Both the position numbers and the translations under genes were made by a program. Positions 11,089 to 23,007 of a stretch of 64,000 nucleotides of DNA are shown here, one piece after another. The notes below the pieces were generated by a model. The model was given only the letters and a program-made list of their open reading frames with translations, searched no databases and had not been told where the DNA came from. Numbering within the stretch: the first letter of the stretch is position 1; each line of letters starts with the position of its first letter. This DNA comes from Hyaloperonospora brassicae (Eukaryota > Oomycota > Peronosporomycetes > Peronosporales > Peronosporaceae), in assembly GCA_947650285.1 (NCBI GenBank), contig CANTFL010001480.1, positions 1 to 64,000 on the forward strand, given 5' to 3'.

Positions 11089-14000
11089 TTCGCACTCACT
11101 CTTTCACTACCCATGCTGTAGCATATTGTGTAGACAGCTAATAGAGTTGCACTCGCTCAAAATAAGGCAAAAGGCCAAGCAAAATAAATTTTATACTAAT
11201 CTCGTATACAAATAACATCATGTATACTAAGGGCGTCGCATTTTTACCAGGTTAAATTGTATATGGCGTACCTCCAGTCTGCCTGAATCAGAGCTGGTCC
11301 TTCGCGGAGGTCGTATAATTTTGTTCTACATGCCACGACAAATTGATGATTATTCATGACAGCCTTACCTCATCGTCGTATCTGTCAAGATCTCACATAC
11401 CAGTTATCATGTGTTGTCCTGTAACATGAACTGAACTTGAACCTCATCACCTTCAGGATCTGTCCAAAAAAGTACCTGACAACATTTTACTCCCTCTCTG
11501 TGTCTAGGTATCCCGCCCGCATTGAAAGACCGCGCATATCAATATCACACATGAAGCATAGTCGTGACGTCGGTCCTAAGGACTGAAGTACGGTAATCTT
11601 CGTGCACTTAAATATGATTTATGGAAACATTGCAACAGTAAATTCCACATCGATAGCGAGGGGAAGAAGTAACAGGGTAAATCGTTGGCATATCATTGAT
11701 ATTGTACCAAATGCTTCAGTAATTATTTTGATTAATAGCAATTTTGCACAATTATATTGATAGGTGAATCATCGAAAGGGCATTATCTTCGGAAATTCGA
11801 CGCCACTTTACGCATTGGTGGATATAAGTTGTTTGTATCATCCAGATAATGCATCAATAGCTTCTTGACGTGCAAATTGGGCGGGTGGTTGAGGAGCTAC
11901 ATTTGGATTTTGTAGCTCGATTTAATTGAAGTGATGTCGCAGAGGCTTTTTCTTTGAACGCTGACCTTTATAAATGCAGTTCGACATATGTCTTTTTCGA
12001 AACTGTGGTAAAGTAATCGCAAGGCTTTACCGTTGAGTTGGGGTGGGGGAGGCCACAGACCACGGGCGTCAGTTGAGCTCGAAAAGGATTCTGATTCGAA
12101 GAATGCTAGATGGGACAGGTGGCTCACGGTCGGGCAATCAAACGTACCATATCATGAGATCGTGTATGACAATGGTTAGTTATGTGGTGACGCTGAGATG
12201 GTTACTTAATCTAAAGATGATCTCGATCCGATCTCGAGGTTCCACTCCAATCTCGCGATCTCGATTCGATCTCACGATGTTGATCCAATCTCTCGTTCCG
12301 ATCTCGCGATCCTGAGTCCAGTTGTATACGAGGGTCGTGTGGGTTACGCCAAAGTTCCAGAGAGGGCACACTTGGTGTAAACCACGTGAGTACAAAGGGG
12401 CGATCTTCTGAAGAGAAGGACGCGTGGCTTCGAAAGTCGTGATCCATATAGTCCTAGCGATCTGTTAGTTTTTGGGCTTGATTGTTTAATATTAAACAGA
12501 GTTCAATTTGCTTCAAAGTACATATGTCGACTTCTCATCTAGGTCTGGTGATTGGCCACCCGACCTAAAGATAAGTTGCATACTTTAATCAAGTGATATC
12601 CCTAGATTGTTTGCTTAGGGATCAAGGACCCTCAAACAACAACAATAAGTACGATCGGACGCAGCAAACAAGTAAAGGCGAAGGTGCAAGATTGCGAGAC
12701 GGCTTAAGTGGTCAGAGGGCTCGTAAAAAAGGCCTTCGGACAAGATTATCACAAAGACATCAAGGTGGATCATATCGAACACCTTTCAAGTACATCCGCT
12801 ATCTTGTAAAGAGTTCCACGCGACAGAACTGATCTCAAACACGGTCAAGTTCGGCATTGACTCGAGTATACCTGAAAGAGTGCAATCCGCCCCACCGACG
12901 GGTACACAAGGTGAGCGAAAGTTACATCACGGGGTCGGAGTAACCGATCCATTAGTCGGTCGCCCCCAGTGGAGAGTTGGGGTAAACTTTATAGAAGAGC
13001 GATCTCCACTCCATTACAAAACTTAAACACAAAATTATCCTTCCTCTTCACGTACATTTTACATGAGGTTGCGAGACATCTGCCTGCACGACAACAGTGA
13101 AGATGTTCTATATTGTATGATACAAGCGGATGTTGCTCCGTTACAGAAGGGCTTGTGCTAAAAATCTGGTTTCAACACTAAGAATGATAATAAATCCAAA
13201 CTCGGTACAAAATGATTATGTGCTTTACATCAGCCAGAGCAAAAAGCCTTGTCGGGGTTATGGAAGACGGAAGATGTATCCTCGATCCAGTAGTGTGAAT
13301 TTGCCAACTACTTGTATGGCCGTCTAAATGAGGATGACAGAATAAGGTGCGATCACATGTCGAATGCTTAAAATTGCGTATAACTTACACGAAATAAGTA
13401 TCGGACTCAGATATCATATCGTACCATACAGGTCCACCTGGTTTTGCTGAGGCAGCGAAAACAAGGAGGCAAGTGGTGAGGTATAAATTAAGTGATAAAT
13501 ACTTAACGTTTTATTGCTTATACTTGTGTATAGCGTAGTTGCTAGAGTCACCGCGCATTTCGAGACTCCCCGACATTTCATGACTTTCTTTATTTTTTGT
13601 ACTCTTTGACTTTTCTGTCCTGGTCAACAATTATACTGCTATGTTGGTTCATATAGTTGTTGGTCTAGCCGTATACCTTCATAGTTGTACTGATACTGCT
13701 AGATTTAATTATAGCAACGCGACCGTGATCTATCACATATAATTTTCAAATTTTGTATCGCAAGTAAAATCATATTACACAAAATTTTCAACAAGTGTCG
13801 AGCAAAATCATTTATATGGCCTGTAATATGTGATCGTCTACCGCACAAAAACAGAGCAAGACACTAATATAACATATCACAACAGAGTCTGTCAAAAAGC
13901 ACAATTACGAAGAATCCATGTAAGTACCAGATAAGTAAATGGTCGGTGATTATTCAAGGCACCAGAGGAGAATCCCCAGAAACCCCCCATCCCAGTATAT

Positions 14001-16606
14001 TCAAGATCTTACCAAAAGATTATTATAGATTATGACGAGGTGCCGCTTTCTCGACATAAAAAGAAACATCACCCGCGTATTATCTTTTGTAAAAATCGAT
14101 GTCCCAGTCGAAAGCTTCCCAGTCGCCTCGTTGACGACTCTCAGTATAATATAAGCATAAACGTTTGTACAAGTGTGCTCTGTCTTTGGTTATCTCAATT
14201 GGTATGGGGTTATTTCTATCCAAGTGCACTTAATTACCAACTTTCGTTCCGACTTCGATTGTCCTCTCCACCACTGACGCTGGTACCTTTACGCAATAGC
14301 TGGAGTTTATTGTGGATGCTAATTGGAATGCTGAAGTATCGGAGGATGTCTGACGAGGTATTTTTGCTCAGTGTCGCAGCTACATGCACTTGGCAAACAT
14401 TTGGTGGCTTTAATACAAATTGAATACTTGACGCCCTCGATTCGTTTAACAATGCGGCGAGATCCGTATGACCATACAAAAGCTCTATCGAAAAAGGAAG
14501 CGCGTCTAACCCATAAATGCGGTAAAAATAGCAATGCATGGTTACATCCCGGACGAGGTGCGAGCTCTTCACCAAGTTGAATCAAGAGAAGGTTTAAGGC
14601 GCGAATACTGAGTTTCCGGAACATATTAAACGAATTTAGACGCAATTGCAGGCATGTCGGATCATCTAATTACAAATAAACATGCGCTTTGGAACCTCCT
14701 TCGGGAGCAAAGCGCTCTCAATCCTAGTGGTAAATGTCAAAAATGTATATCCGAGCATCAATTCGAACTTTTCGTAGGTTTAGGCAAACGAATTTCAGTC
14801 CTGGATACGCGCGTAAGTATCATGTTATGTTATTGCCGATACAATGGATGTACGGGAAGGCTTCGATGTAGAAATCGTGCTTAAAACAAAAACTTTGCTG
14901 GTTACACCTCACTAAAGAAATAGAGGTTTTGATTGCTGTTGACATCATACCACGAATCTACATGTTGCTGTGCAGGCATACAAAGTTTTTTGTAAAAGCG
15001 AGGCACAATAGATTGCAGAGAAGGCTTCATATAGATTATCTATAGATGTACAAGGGATCGCCATCTTCTCGCGATCACTTCAATTTACGTTATCCACGGT
15101 CACGTTGACGCGCTACAACAACCATATTACAATGTACCTGGCAAACACCACCGCTGCATATAGGCTGTTCGAATGAATCGATTATATTGCATCATCCGAT
15201 TTTGAAGACGTCTAGACGTTCAACCGTACTACAGGGGGTCAAGACAGCGTTACCGATTGATGACTTCCCATTCATTTAATACAGAGGAAAACATTCGGGC
15301 GTCTTCGAGTCGGATGGATCATCTGAATTGTCCTTGTGTATCATAATTACTCCTAGTCCATCGTCATACATGGCAAGTTGTCAGATACAACTGAAATATG
15401 TATTCCTGCAAGATAGTGATTGCTCGAAGCTGACTATGGTTAGCAAATATGTTGCTTAAGCATAATGATCGCCTTCACGTAACTGTTTAGACTCGCGGTT
15501 AGTGGATGCGCATCGCATGGGCAAATCATTGGCCATGCGATTAATTTGGGATGAATAGTTCATTCCATCGAGCGCTATCCTAAATCAAATGCTCAAACGG
15601 GTCCTTTTTTGTATACTAGTTCGTCAAAGTGTGCCAATGTATTTGGAAGCACCATCTCACATCAATATTAGCTGAGTTTAGCCGGTATGTTTGACAGTTA
15701 CGTCGGATATGAAATTTTATCTCTTTGCGTTTCGCCCCATTGAGTTCATTTGTGGCTCTCGCTTAACTCATTTCTTGCAGCCAATTTTATATTAAAGACT
15801 TGATCAGCTCAACAGATCTTAGCCTTGGATTACTGTATTTTCATCCAAAGTATATGAACGCCGACGCTTCCACGCATTAAAAAGGACACAGGGGCAATAT
15901 ATGCCCGACTGGATTAGCCACGATGCCCTTGGCTGAGATCAGCCAGTCTGTCACACTACCAATCTAAAACGGTCCTTTCTACTTGCTTATCGGATTGTCG
16001 CTCCACAAATCCAAACGATGCCTTCTATTAGGTCACTGACTTGTCACCTGACAAAAATCGAATGGTATCGTCTCCTCTAACGCCGGCTTGATGAATGACA
16101 AGACTCTACGTTCGCTGGTAGCGGGACCCCACCCAAATCCGACCTTATCGCTTGGCGCTACCAGTCGAATCTCCACAATATTTGCCTCTCTAAATTTGAC
16201 GGTAGACACACCCCAGCCCACTCTGGAACTCACCGTTTAAGCGTTCGCATGTCTTGAGACTTACAAAACTTCGCGTTGTACTCATATGTCTCACATTGTA
16301 AATCTCGGAGCCACGTGGGTACCTCCTTTTTGTCCTTCTTATATATTTAGTGAATGAAAAGGATAAGCTGACTTCTACATTCTCATCGACGTTGTATGGG
16401 CTTTTCGGCCAATAGTCATTTAGATTCAGAGAGCTAAGTATTCAGCGAGCTATGGGCTTAAGCCAGCTCGGCTTCAGACGACTGAGCACTTCAAGTGATA
16501 TTCGCCCCTCTCAGCCGTCCTTTTGAACTGCACTGACATCCGATTGCCACCTCGTGAAATTTCCTAAACTACATTGTTGAACGTAGTTAGTTACCTGACT
16601 TTTGCT
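11089..16606. other. AT-rich decayed DNA, no recognisable gene
   Basis: Apart from the GATC-rich patch at 12.2 kb, I recognise no domain. The eroded 3' LTR at 16619 implies that a plus-strand Gypsy body should lie to its left. I translated several parts of 14-16.6 kb and found no RT, RNase H or integrase motif, so that body is either too decayed or deleted. Confidence 0.5.
12207..12460. repeat. GATC/CGATCTCG-rich low-complexity repeat
   Basis: Words such as GATCTCGATC, CGATCTCG and ATCTCGCGATC recur imperfectly through this patch. A similar word bias appears over about 43.9-45.1 kb, suggesting a shared repeat family. No period or coding potential was established. Confidence 0.5.
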
Positions 16607-16618
16607 TCAAGGGGGTGA
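16607..16618 (+). promoter_or_regulatory. Candidate polypurine tract of eroded Gypsy element
   Basis: The run TCAAGGGGGTGA lies directly before the LTR start. The intact element at 57 kb has the equivalent TTAGGGGGGCGA directly before its 3' LTR on the minus strand. This tract primes plus-strand DNA synthesis and marks the LTR to its right as a 3' LTR. Confidence 0.55.
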
Positions 16619-17053
16619 TGTTTAGGGTCGGTTCTATCACATGATATCTATATCGATTGCGTTGATACGAATTGTAAAATAGCGGATATCACTTGCGATT
16701 AATGCGCTTTTCGCGATAATTCGTTGTGGTTGGTGACATGATACTTATCGATTGATATAGTCCATGACATCAGCTGACGGGCCCTCTTTTCAATGCTAGA
16801 CGCGCGCAATGAGTGATGAGCTAGGTTTTGATGTACATGCTTGTGGTAGAATAGTTCCAGTAAGGTTTTAAGGATTATACACACATTATGCTATAATCCA
16901 TTTCTCTTGTACCAAACAATCGATCGTTATCGTCTAGCTGATTGCGCTTCTTTTACACTATATACTGTCCGGAAGTCGCAATGAGACGGTCTACACTGTC
17001 ATCAGTATAGATGACATGAACATTTTATTAGAAGCACAGGGTGCCCCGTTACA
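16619..17053 (+). mobile_element. Eroded 3' LTR, hairpin-rich Gypsy family
   Basis: It starts TGTTTAGGGTCGG after a polypurine tract and ends GTGCCCCGTTACA, identical over 13 bases to the end of the solo LTR at 11083. It shares GCTAGACGCGCGCAATG with that LTR. The terminal palindrome is mutated, but a 7-bp hairpin (TGTCATC/GATGACA, 16997-17016) remains near the 3' end. I could not pair a target-site duplication. Confidence 0.7.
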
Positions 17054-19322
17054 CTGTGCTGCTGTTCGAAGATGCGTTCACTTTGACTTGGCAATTGGAT
17101 ATTACGGGTGCAACTGACGTCTCGTATGATTTCGTGGATGACATTTCGCCTTCGAAAAATGAATCTAGGACATACGAAAAATGCCATTGATCGAGTGGTC
17201 AGTATTTATTGTCTTAAGGACGTATGACATTTATTGAAGCAGTACCGTACGTCGCACATATATAATCGAGATGTAGATTAAATGCGCCGTCAAACAAAAT
17301 TTGATCGAAGATAGGGGATATGTAAACGGGTCTGACCTTACTACATGTGGAACAGGTACTTTTCTCACATCATTACTTCGACTGAGCTTACAGGACCGAG
17401 CAACGATAGAAAAGCGACAGCATATATAGAAAGATTAGCAAGATACCGATAGTTCTCGCACGTAAACTATCACTATTAAGGAAATAGACATGAGACAGAT
17501 CTGGCCATCTAGCTGATAGAATGGGTTAGGCTCCGGCCATTTCGCACAGTGTTGCAATCATGAACGCCATGTAGTTCCATCACCAATGCGCTAGCTACTT
17601 AAGCAACCGTTCTGATGACACCATTCTTACATCGTGGTAGAAAAAAGCATTGGTGATCCAGATGTGAGTCGAAGGAGGCTGCTCATCGCACAACTCCCAT
17701 GGTAGACAACTTGCTTCCCGTGCCGCTGAATTACACCGCCATCGAGCTATCCACTGGCACCGTAGAGTCTTTTCTGCTACGCCGTCCATTCTGTCACCAG
17801 CATTGTCCACTTCTTACAGTGTGCTTTTGCCACGCAGCAATACACGGATAGAGACTACCAGCAAATAGAGGGCACAGTCCTGGAGCTACTTCGGGTACTC
17901 AAGATGCTTTGCGCATAGGAATGCTGCTAACTCTCACAGCGACGACAAGCCCATGCATCTCACGCCGATCGGTGCACCTGATAGCGGCAGGAGCTCAGCC
18001 ACTTCGACCTTATCACGAACAAAGATTGCGAGTGGCCTGTATTATGCAGCAGATGGAGTGAGGAGATGACGAGGTTCAGTCGGCGTAGCTCTTTCAGTAT
18101 TAGCAAGAGAAAACGATCCGCAAGGCTCGTGAATTCGGCAGACGAATGGGATGCAGAGTTTTCACAGCACGTTCCGCTGTGCCAAAAGAGACTCTTGTCG
18201 GACATTCGGTGTCACAAGCGCAACTGTTCTGGATCGATTCGAGCCTCGTAAAGAGACTCAACTCGTTATCACGGACACTATACCGTTGGTCATGGCTGCA
18301 GACAGGTCATGTTGGTGATCAACTGTACCGAACGATCTTCGACGATGGCAAAAGGTGGCGCGCAAATCTTGGCTGAATGCCGCTGCGGAGTATCCTTGTA
18401 CGTCGATTAGACCTCTGACCCGGAACAGAGCCGAGAACCCGGTTAGCATGCATCTATTGTTGTTGTCGTGTTCTATGCTGACAAGGTCCCGATCGGTTCG
18501 ACAAGACCGACAGTGACTGGATACCCGACAGAGCCGATACAATCACCCCTCTGCTCACGAGCTGCTGCCTATGCCATGACTGCCTCACTCCTTGTGAGTC
18601 TATCCCTGAGATAAAGCGGTACGTCGATATGCTGCCCTTGTCACGACTGAGGGATGTGTCACCTTCAGAATCGCCAACAGCGCGGCCATAGACAGTGACT
18701 TGCTTCTATCAACGAGACGTCTTGCACACGCACTTCCATAATTCATGATAGGCGTTACTATCGGGGTATGTAACAACCGGGCCATCCCCAACGCATCCTC
18801 CAGCCTTACCGATTGAACTTACACATGCTTGACGCTGTCGAGACCTTGGCCCACAATGCCACATGTGATAGGTATGATCTACGGTCCACTGTTGAGTTTA
18901 GCAACACAAACCTTCTGTGTTCCCAGATTTCGAAAGCTCGAGAGTGTGGCTACAAGAGTATCTCGCTCGTGCAAGCAAAGAGACGTGTATGTGGAACACA
19001 CATTGTTGCATCACGTTGCTCTCCTCTCATGAAGACACGAGCATGCGGTCTTCATGACGTGAGACGTGATCGTGCACATTGTTCAGTAGACAACCGAAAG
19101 AGAGAGAGAGTTTTAACAGATGTGATGCATGCGAACATTTGCAGAATGTCTGGAACGTCTGCGCTAGGCGATGGGCGTCGAGTATCCAGTAGATAGTTAT
19201 GTTGAACATCGGTAGGAGCCCAGGCTCCTCTGACATTGAGACCCATAGGACGCATCGTATACTCAATGTGCGCAGTCGCCTTTCGTGTCAACGCCAGTAA
19301 AGGTAAAGGCTTACCCAAGTAA
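17054..19322. other. No recognisable gene
   Basis: Short open stretches on both strands only. No domain motif, LTR terminus or RNA gene recognised. Confidence 0.5.
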
Positions 19323-19405
19323 ACAGGTCCGACGTGGTACGAGACGTCAACAGGTCCAACGTGGTACGAAGACGTCAACAGGTCCTACGTGGTACTAAGA
19401 CATCA
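19323..19405 (+). repeat. Three-copy 27-28 bp tandem repeat
   Basis: Units start at 19323, 19350 and 19378, each opening CAGGTCC(G/A/T)ACGTGGTAC followed by an AAGACGTCAA-like tail. A single related unit (GTCCTACGTGGTACTAAGG and following bases) occurs at 34047-34076, so the motif is dispersed as well as tandem. Confidence 0.75.
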
Positions 19406-20170
19406 CTCGATGTCGCTACGCGAGCTCCATTCGTATGCGGCTTCTCCGACATTGTTCCTGCCCGCCGCTTTTCCGAGTCGTTATCCATTACCTCTCGCGG
19501 GGAAAGCAGCGTCAACGCGTTTCCACCTGTCTCGACGACGCGACAAGATGATCGAGATCCAGTGACGCTGTTGCATCTTTACTCGCTTACATACCGACAG
19601 AGAGCAAAGGTGTCCATGTCATTTGTTGTCGCAATGGCCAACGAGCGTACAGGTGATCTCGTTGTCTAAACGAGAGGGACTGTCCATCCCATGCATCGTC
19701 ATCAGCCAGTCCATGGGGATCCAGCAGGGTCCACTCTTGTTCGTGGATCTTCATCCGTTGCCCGTATCAGGCGTAAAGTAGCATGGCGAATGGACCTGCA
19801 GCTGTCTCTGTAGAAGCCCCTGTCGGTTCGTCGATTGGCTTTGGCTAGTGGCTCTGACTGTGTTACCGGACGAAAGGCCATCGCCAGTGCGTGTTGTTCC
19901 AGCACCGAAATCTCGCGGCGAGTGTGTGTTGCCACCCACCGAAGCTGTGTGAGTTACAGTTGCACAAGCTCCAGTGTCTACCAGTCGGTCATCCCCTCGC
20001 ACATGAACTCGCCGCGCCTGCTGGCCGCAGGTTGTCGAAGCGTCGTTAGCAGGGACTTGCCATGGTCCTTCCTCCCGGGGAGGACCTGCCCTTTTTGTAC
20101 GGTCCGACGTGTCCAGAGGCCCACGCTTTCTTCATCTGCGGACCGAGTTCCACCACGTCCTCCAACTTCT

Positions 20171-20180
20171 TCACTTCTCA
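20171..20180 (+). promoter_or_regulatory. Oomycete initiator-like element
   Basis: TCACTTC fits the oomycete initiator YCAYTYY and lies about 60 bp before the ATG at 20235. It supports a start at 20235 or 20268 rather than at an earlier in-frame ATG at 20109, which would lie upstream of this element. Confidence 0.5.
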
Positions 20181-20234
20181 ACTCGCGCACTTTGTCGTAG
20201 CGGTCATCACGCGGCTGCTCCCCATTGCATCCAA

Positions 20235-20930
20235 ATGCCTTCGCCTCCAGTGCCCGTCCAGCCCTTGATGACGTCAAAAGATGCGACAGCCGAGTCATCT
20301 TCGCGCAAGAGCCGACTCAAGTACGACTTTCCCCTCGCAACGCTCGTAGCTCTCTCGCACTTTCGCCAGGACGAAGCGGCCAAGATCCTCGGCGTCGCGT
20401 CGATCACGCTCAAGCGCAACTGCCAGCGACGCAACTACCGCTGGCCGTACCGCACCATTAAGGCCAAGCGCCGCCGAGAAGCTCATCTCGCGGCGAAACC
20501 CCTTTCCGACGACCCGCTCCTCCGTCACCAGTCGTTGCCCGCGCCCGAGATTCTGCTCTCGCTACGGCACGTGGCGACCAATTGCAGTCGCCTACCGACG
20601 TCTGCTCAGAGCTTTGCAGCTGTACCTCCCAATCGGGTCATCTCGGCACCGATAGCGGTCCCTCGTTCGACCGCTCACGTGTCGCGTACCTACACATCGA
20701 CGACGTTGAAGCTGCCACCGGCGCCGCCGCAACTTCCCCCGTTGAAGGTGCTCTTGCAGAACCTCAAGCAGCAGTCACTGCCGGCGACACCGCCCCGTCT
20801 TCAGGCGGTACCATTCGTGCAGTACCATCACCCGGTCGAGCACAAGAGCTCTACTTACAGCGCGTCGTTCCACTCGGACGCGCCAAAGTTTCCCCTACGG
20901 AACCTGTCCGCTCTAGCGGACCGCTGCTGA
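20235..20930 (+). CDS. RWP-RK domain protein
   Basis: A predicted nuclear DNA-binding regulator of 231 residues. The RWP-RK domain covers about residues 29-80: a hydrophobic helix FPLATLVALSHF, the DEAAKILGVASITLKRNC segment (helix-turn-helix-like, matching the family pattern AA..L.V..T.LK..C) and the signature RWPYR with basic residues after it. The C-terminal 150 residues are Pro/Ser/Ala-rich and look disordered. Oomycetes carry expanded sets of short RWP-RK proteins; their targets are mostly unknown. The start is chosen from the initiator-like element upstream; ATG 20268 (220 residues) is an equally plausible start. A second RWP-RK gene lies 11 kb away on the opposite strand. Confidence 0.85.
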   Translation: MPSPPVPVQPLMTSKDATAESSSRKSRLKYDFPLATLVALSHFRQDEAAKILGVASITLKRNCQRRNYRWPYRTIKAKRRREAHLAAKPLSDDPLLRHQSLPAPEILLSLRHVATNCSRLPTSAQSFAAVPPNRVISAPIAVPRSTAHVSRTYTSTTLKLPPAPPQLPPLKVLLQNLKQQSLPATPPRLQAVPFVQYHHPVEHKSSTYSASFHSDAPKFPLRNLSALADRC

Positions 20931-22748
20931 AGTGGCAGCGACCAACTGACTTGGCGCAGCCACATTCTTTACCGCTAAGACGGTCCCTCTCTCACCCCCT
21001 CGAACGCCGACCAACTTGAGCTGCTGTGGCCGATTTCGGCTGTTTCGACTGCAACGAGTTGCAACGCTGTGCCTTTTTGTAGACAATTTTGAATACAAGT
21101 GCGTTCCCACGACTACCTGTTGGCACCGCTGTCGTCACTTTCTTTGGCTTTGCAAGTCCTTTGAACCCCTTTGTATTGGGCTTTACAAGAGTCAGCACCC
21201 TCGACGTCTCTACACAGTACGCTTCCGGCTCGCCCTCGTGCGTACCCATAGCCGATACGCCCCACGACTTCTCGATTTTCACTGCGTCGCTCCGATTCTC
21301 ACCGAAAAACCAGTCGCACGACCTGCGACGGCGGCGGTGCACCGCTCGTTCATGTCGCAGTAAGTCGCCGGTCGTCTTATCCCGTCCAGTTGCAAACGTC
21401 CACACATGCAGTGGCCAGCGGCGACCTGATCGGCTTCTCCTCGTGAGTCGTCGACGCCCGTACCGCCAAATTGACTCTCTTTGATCTTTTTGCAATCCGT
21501 GAGAGTCAGTAGCAACGACGCAGTTGATGCACGAAAGGAGACAACAGCACCAAAGGACACACCGAATACATAGAGGAGATAGATCGCGTGCAGTTTCACA
21601 GGGACGACCCAGCGACGTACCCGCAGGTTAGTGACGCTGCAGGCGTTTTGACCTCTGCTACTCAAGTGGCTCAACTTCGGTCGCATCTGATTCGGCCACA
21701 CCTGTGCGTCAGTACTTTGTCGTTCCATCGCGGGCAGAAGTAATGCGTCGAGGACGTAGTCCGTCGACGACGCGGGGCATAGATCGAACGGCGGCGGCGG
21801 CGACGACGACGAACAAGTGGTCGACAGTGAACGTTCGTGGCCGCGCATCGGTTATGATCTGACAAACAGGTGACGACGACGCAGGAGCGCGTGGGGATGA
21901 GCAGTTCAGCAGTTGACTGCGTGGACCGTACGGCCAAAGCATCAGATCAGTTTGTGGCGCGGGCTCACTCGTGTCTGACCGTTTGCCGTCAACGAAAGTG
22001 CCATCCGATGGGTCGGCCGCTTTGTTGGCTCGAAATGCCGCCGTCGGATCGTAGAGGGGTAGGGACGCCTCGACTCAGTTGACCGACAAAAGCAGGACGC
22101 AAAGGCCGAGAGGGGCAGAGAGAAGCGGTGGGAGTGCTGTCCTGCCGCCGTCGGACAAGTGCTGTGTGCTGCGGGCACGACCGGTTCAGGAGGTTCCAGT
22201 CGCTCGGGTCAAGTGGAACCGAATGACTGACTGAGTGGAAGCGACTGGTGCGGTAGAGGATCGCAAAGTCTCTCGGTCGATCCGAAAGTAGGCCGTCTGC
22301 GTAGGATATGTCGCCCACGCAGTGCACTTGAGACCGTTCGCGACGGACGGCACATGTCAATTTGTTTGTGTGTTTGTTTGTGGGTTTGATGTTTCCGGTC
22401 GATCGTGCGACTTTCCATGAGGATGCAGTCGAGCGGGCGCGCCCTTCCTCTGCGAACGTCTGCATCGGCATCTGGTCGTGGATCATGAGATGTACGTGGC
22501 GTGAGCAGACACTGAGTCGCAGGTGTTGGCAACTTCCACTCCAAAGCGATCGAGTGGACTGGGGCAATCAATTAGGACCCGTGCGATGGCGCTGACCCGA
22601 GTGCGAACGTTTCGCTTTTGACCGATAAGGACACGAAATCGACTCCGGCGCTCTTGGCCAGAGGCACACGGACTCGAGAGACGCGGTCGGGACCATATGG
22701 GTGTTGTCATGCGCCCCTTCTTTCTGACCGGCTGTACGAAGCGTCAAT
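20931..22748. other. No confident gene
   Basis: Several open stretches of 100-190 codons overlap on both strands (for example around 21279-21848 and 21989-22567), but none has a recognisable domain, initiator or low-complexity coding signature. Noncoding is my best reading. Confidence 0.45.
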
Positions 22749-22776
22749 CGGTCGGTCGGTCGGTCGGTCGGTCGGT
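22749..22776 (+). repeat. (GGTC)n microsatellite
   Basis: About seven tandem TCGG/GGTC tetramers, about 230 bp upstream of the secreted-protein gene. Confidence 0.9.
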
Positions 22777-22965
22777 TGGCTGGACAATAAACGGTCTCAC
22801 CATCGAGTGCGGGAGAATATCACTTCCTAGAGACATACGTTTCAGTACACTGTGAAGTACCACTTACTCGAGCGAACTGGAGCTCTGCAGCGTCGACACA
22901 GCTGTCAGATTGGCAAACAAGAGCTCGTGAAACGATGTGACCCGCTCGGCCAGTCGAACAGCCGC

Positions 22966-22982
22966 TGCATTCTCTTTTCTGC
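22966..22982 (+). promoter_or_regulatory. Oomycete initiator plus flanking promoter region
   Basis: GCATTCTCTTTTCT resembles the oomycete core promoter: an initiator (GCATTC) followed by a T/C-rich flank. It sits about 30 bp before the ATG at 23008, and this is the main reason for choosing that start. Confidence 0.5.
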
Positions 22983-23007
22983 GCCGTGCTCAGCACTTGC
23001 CACTGCG

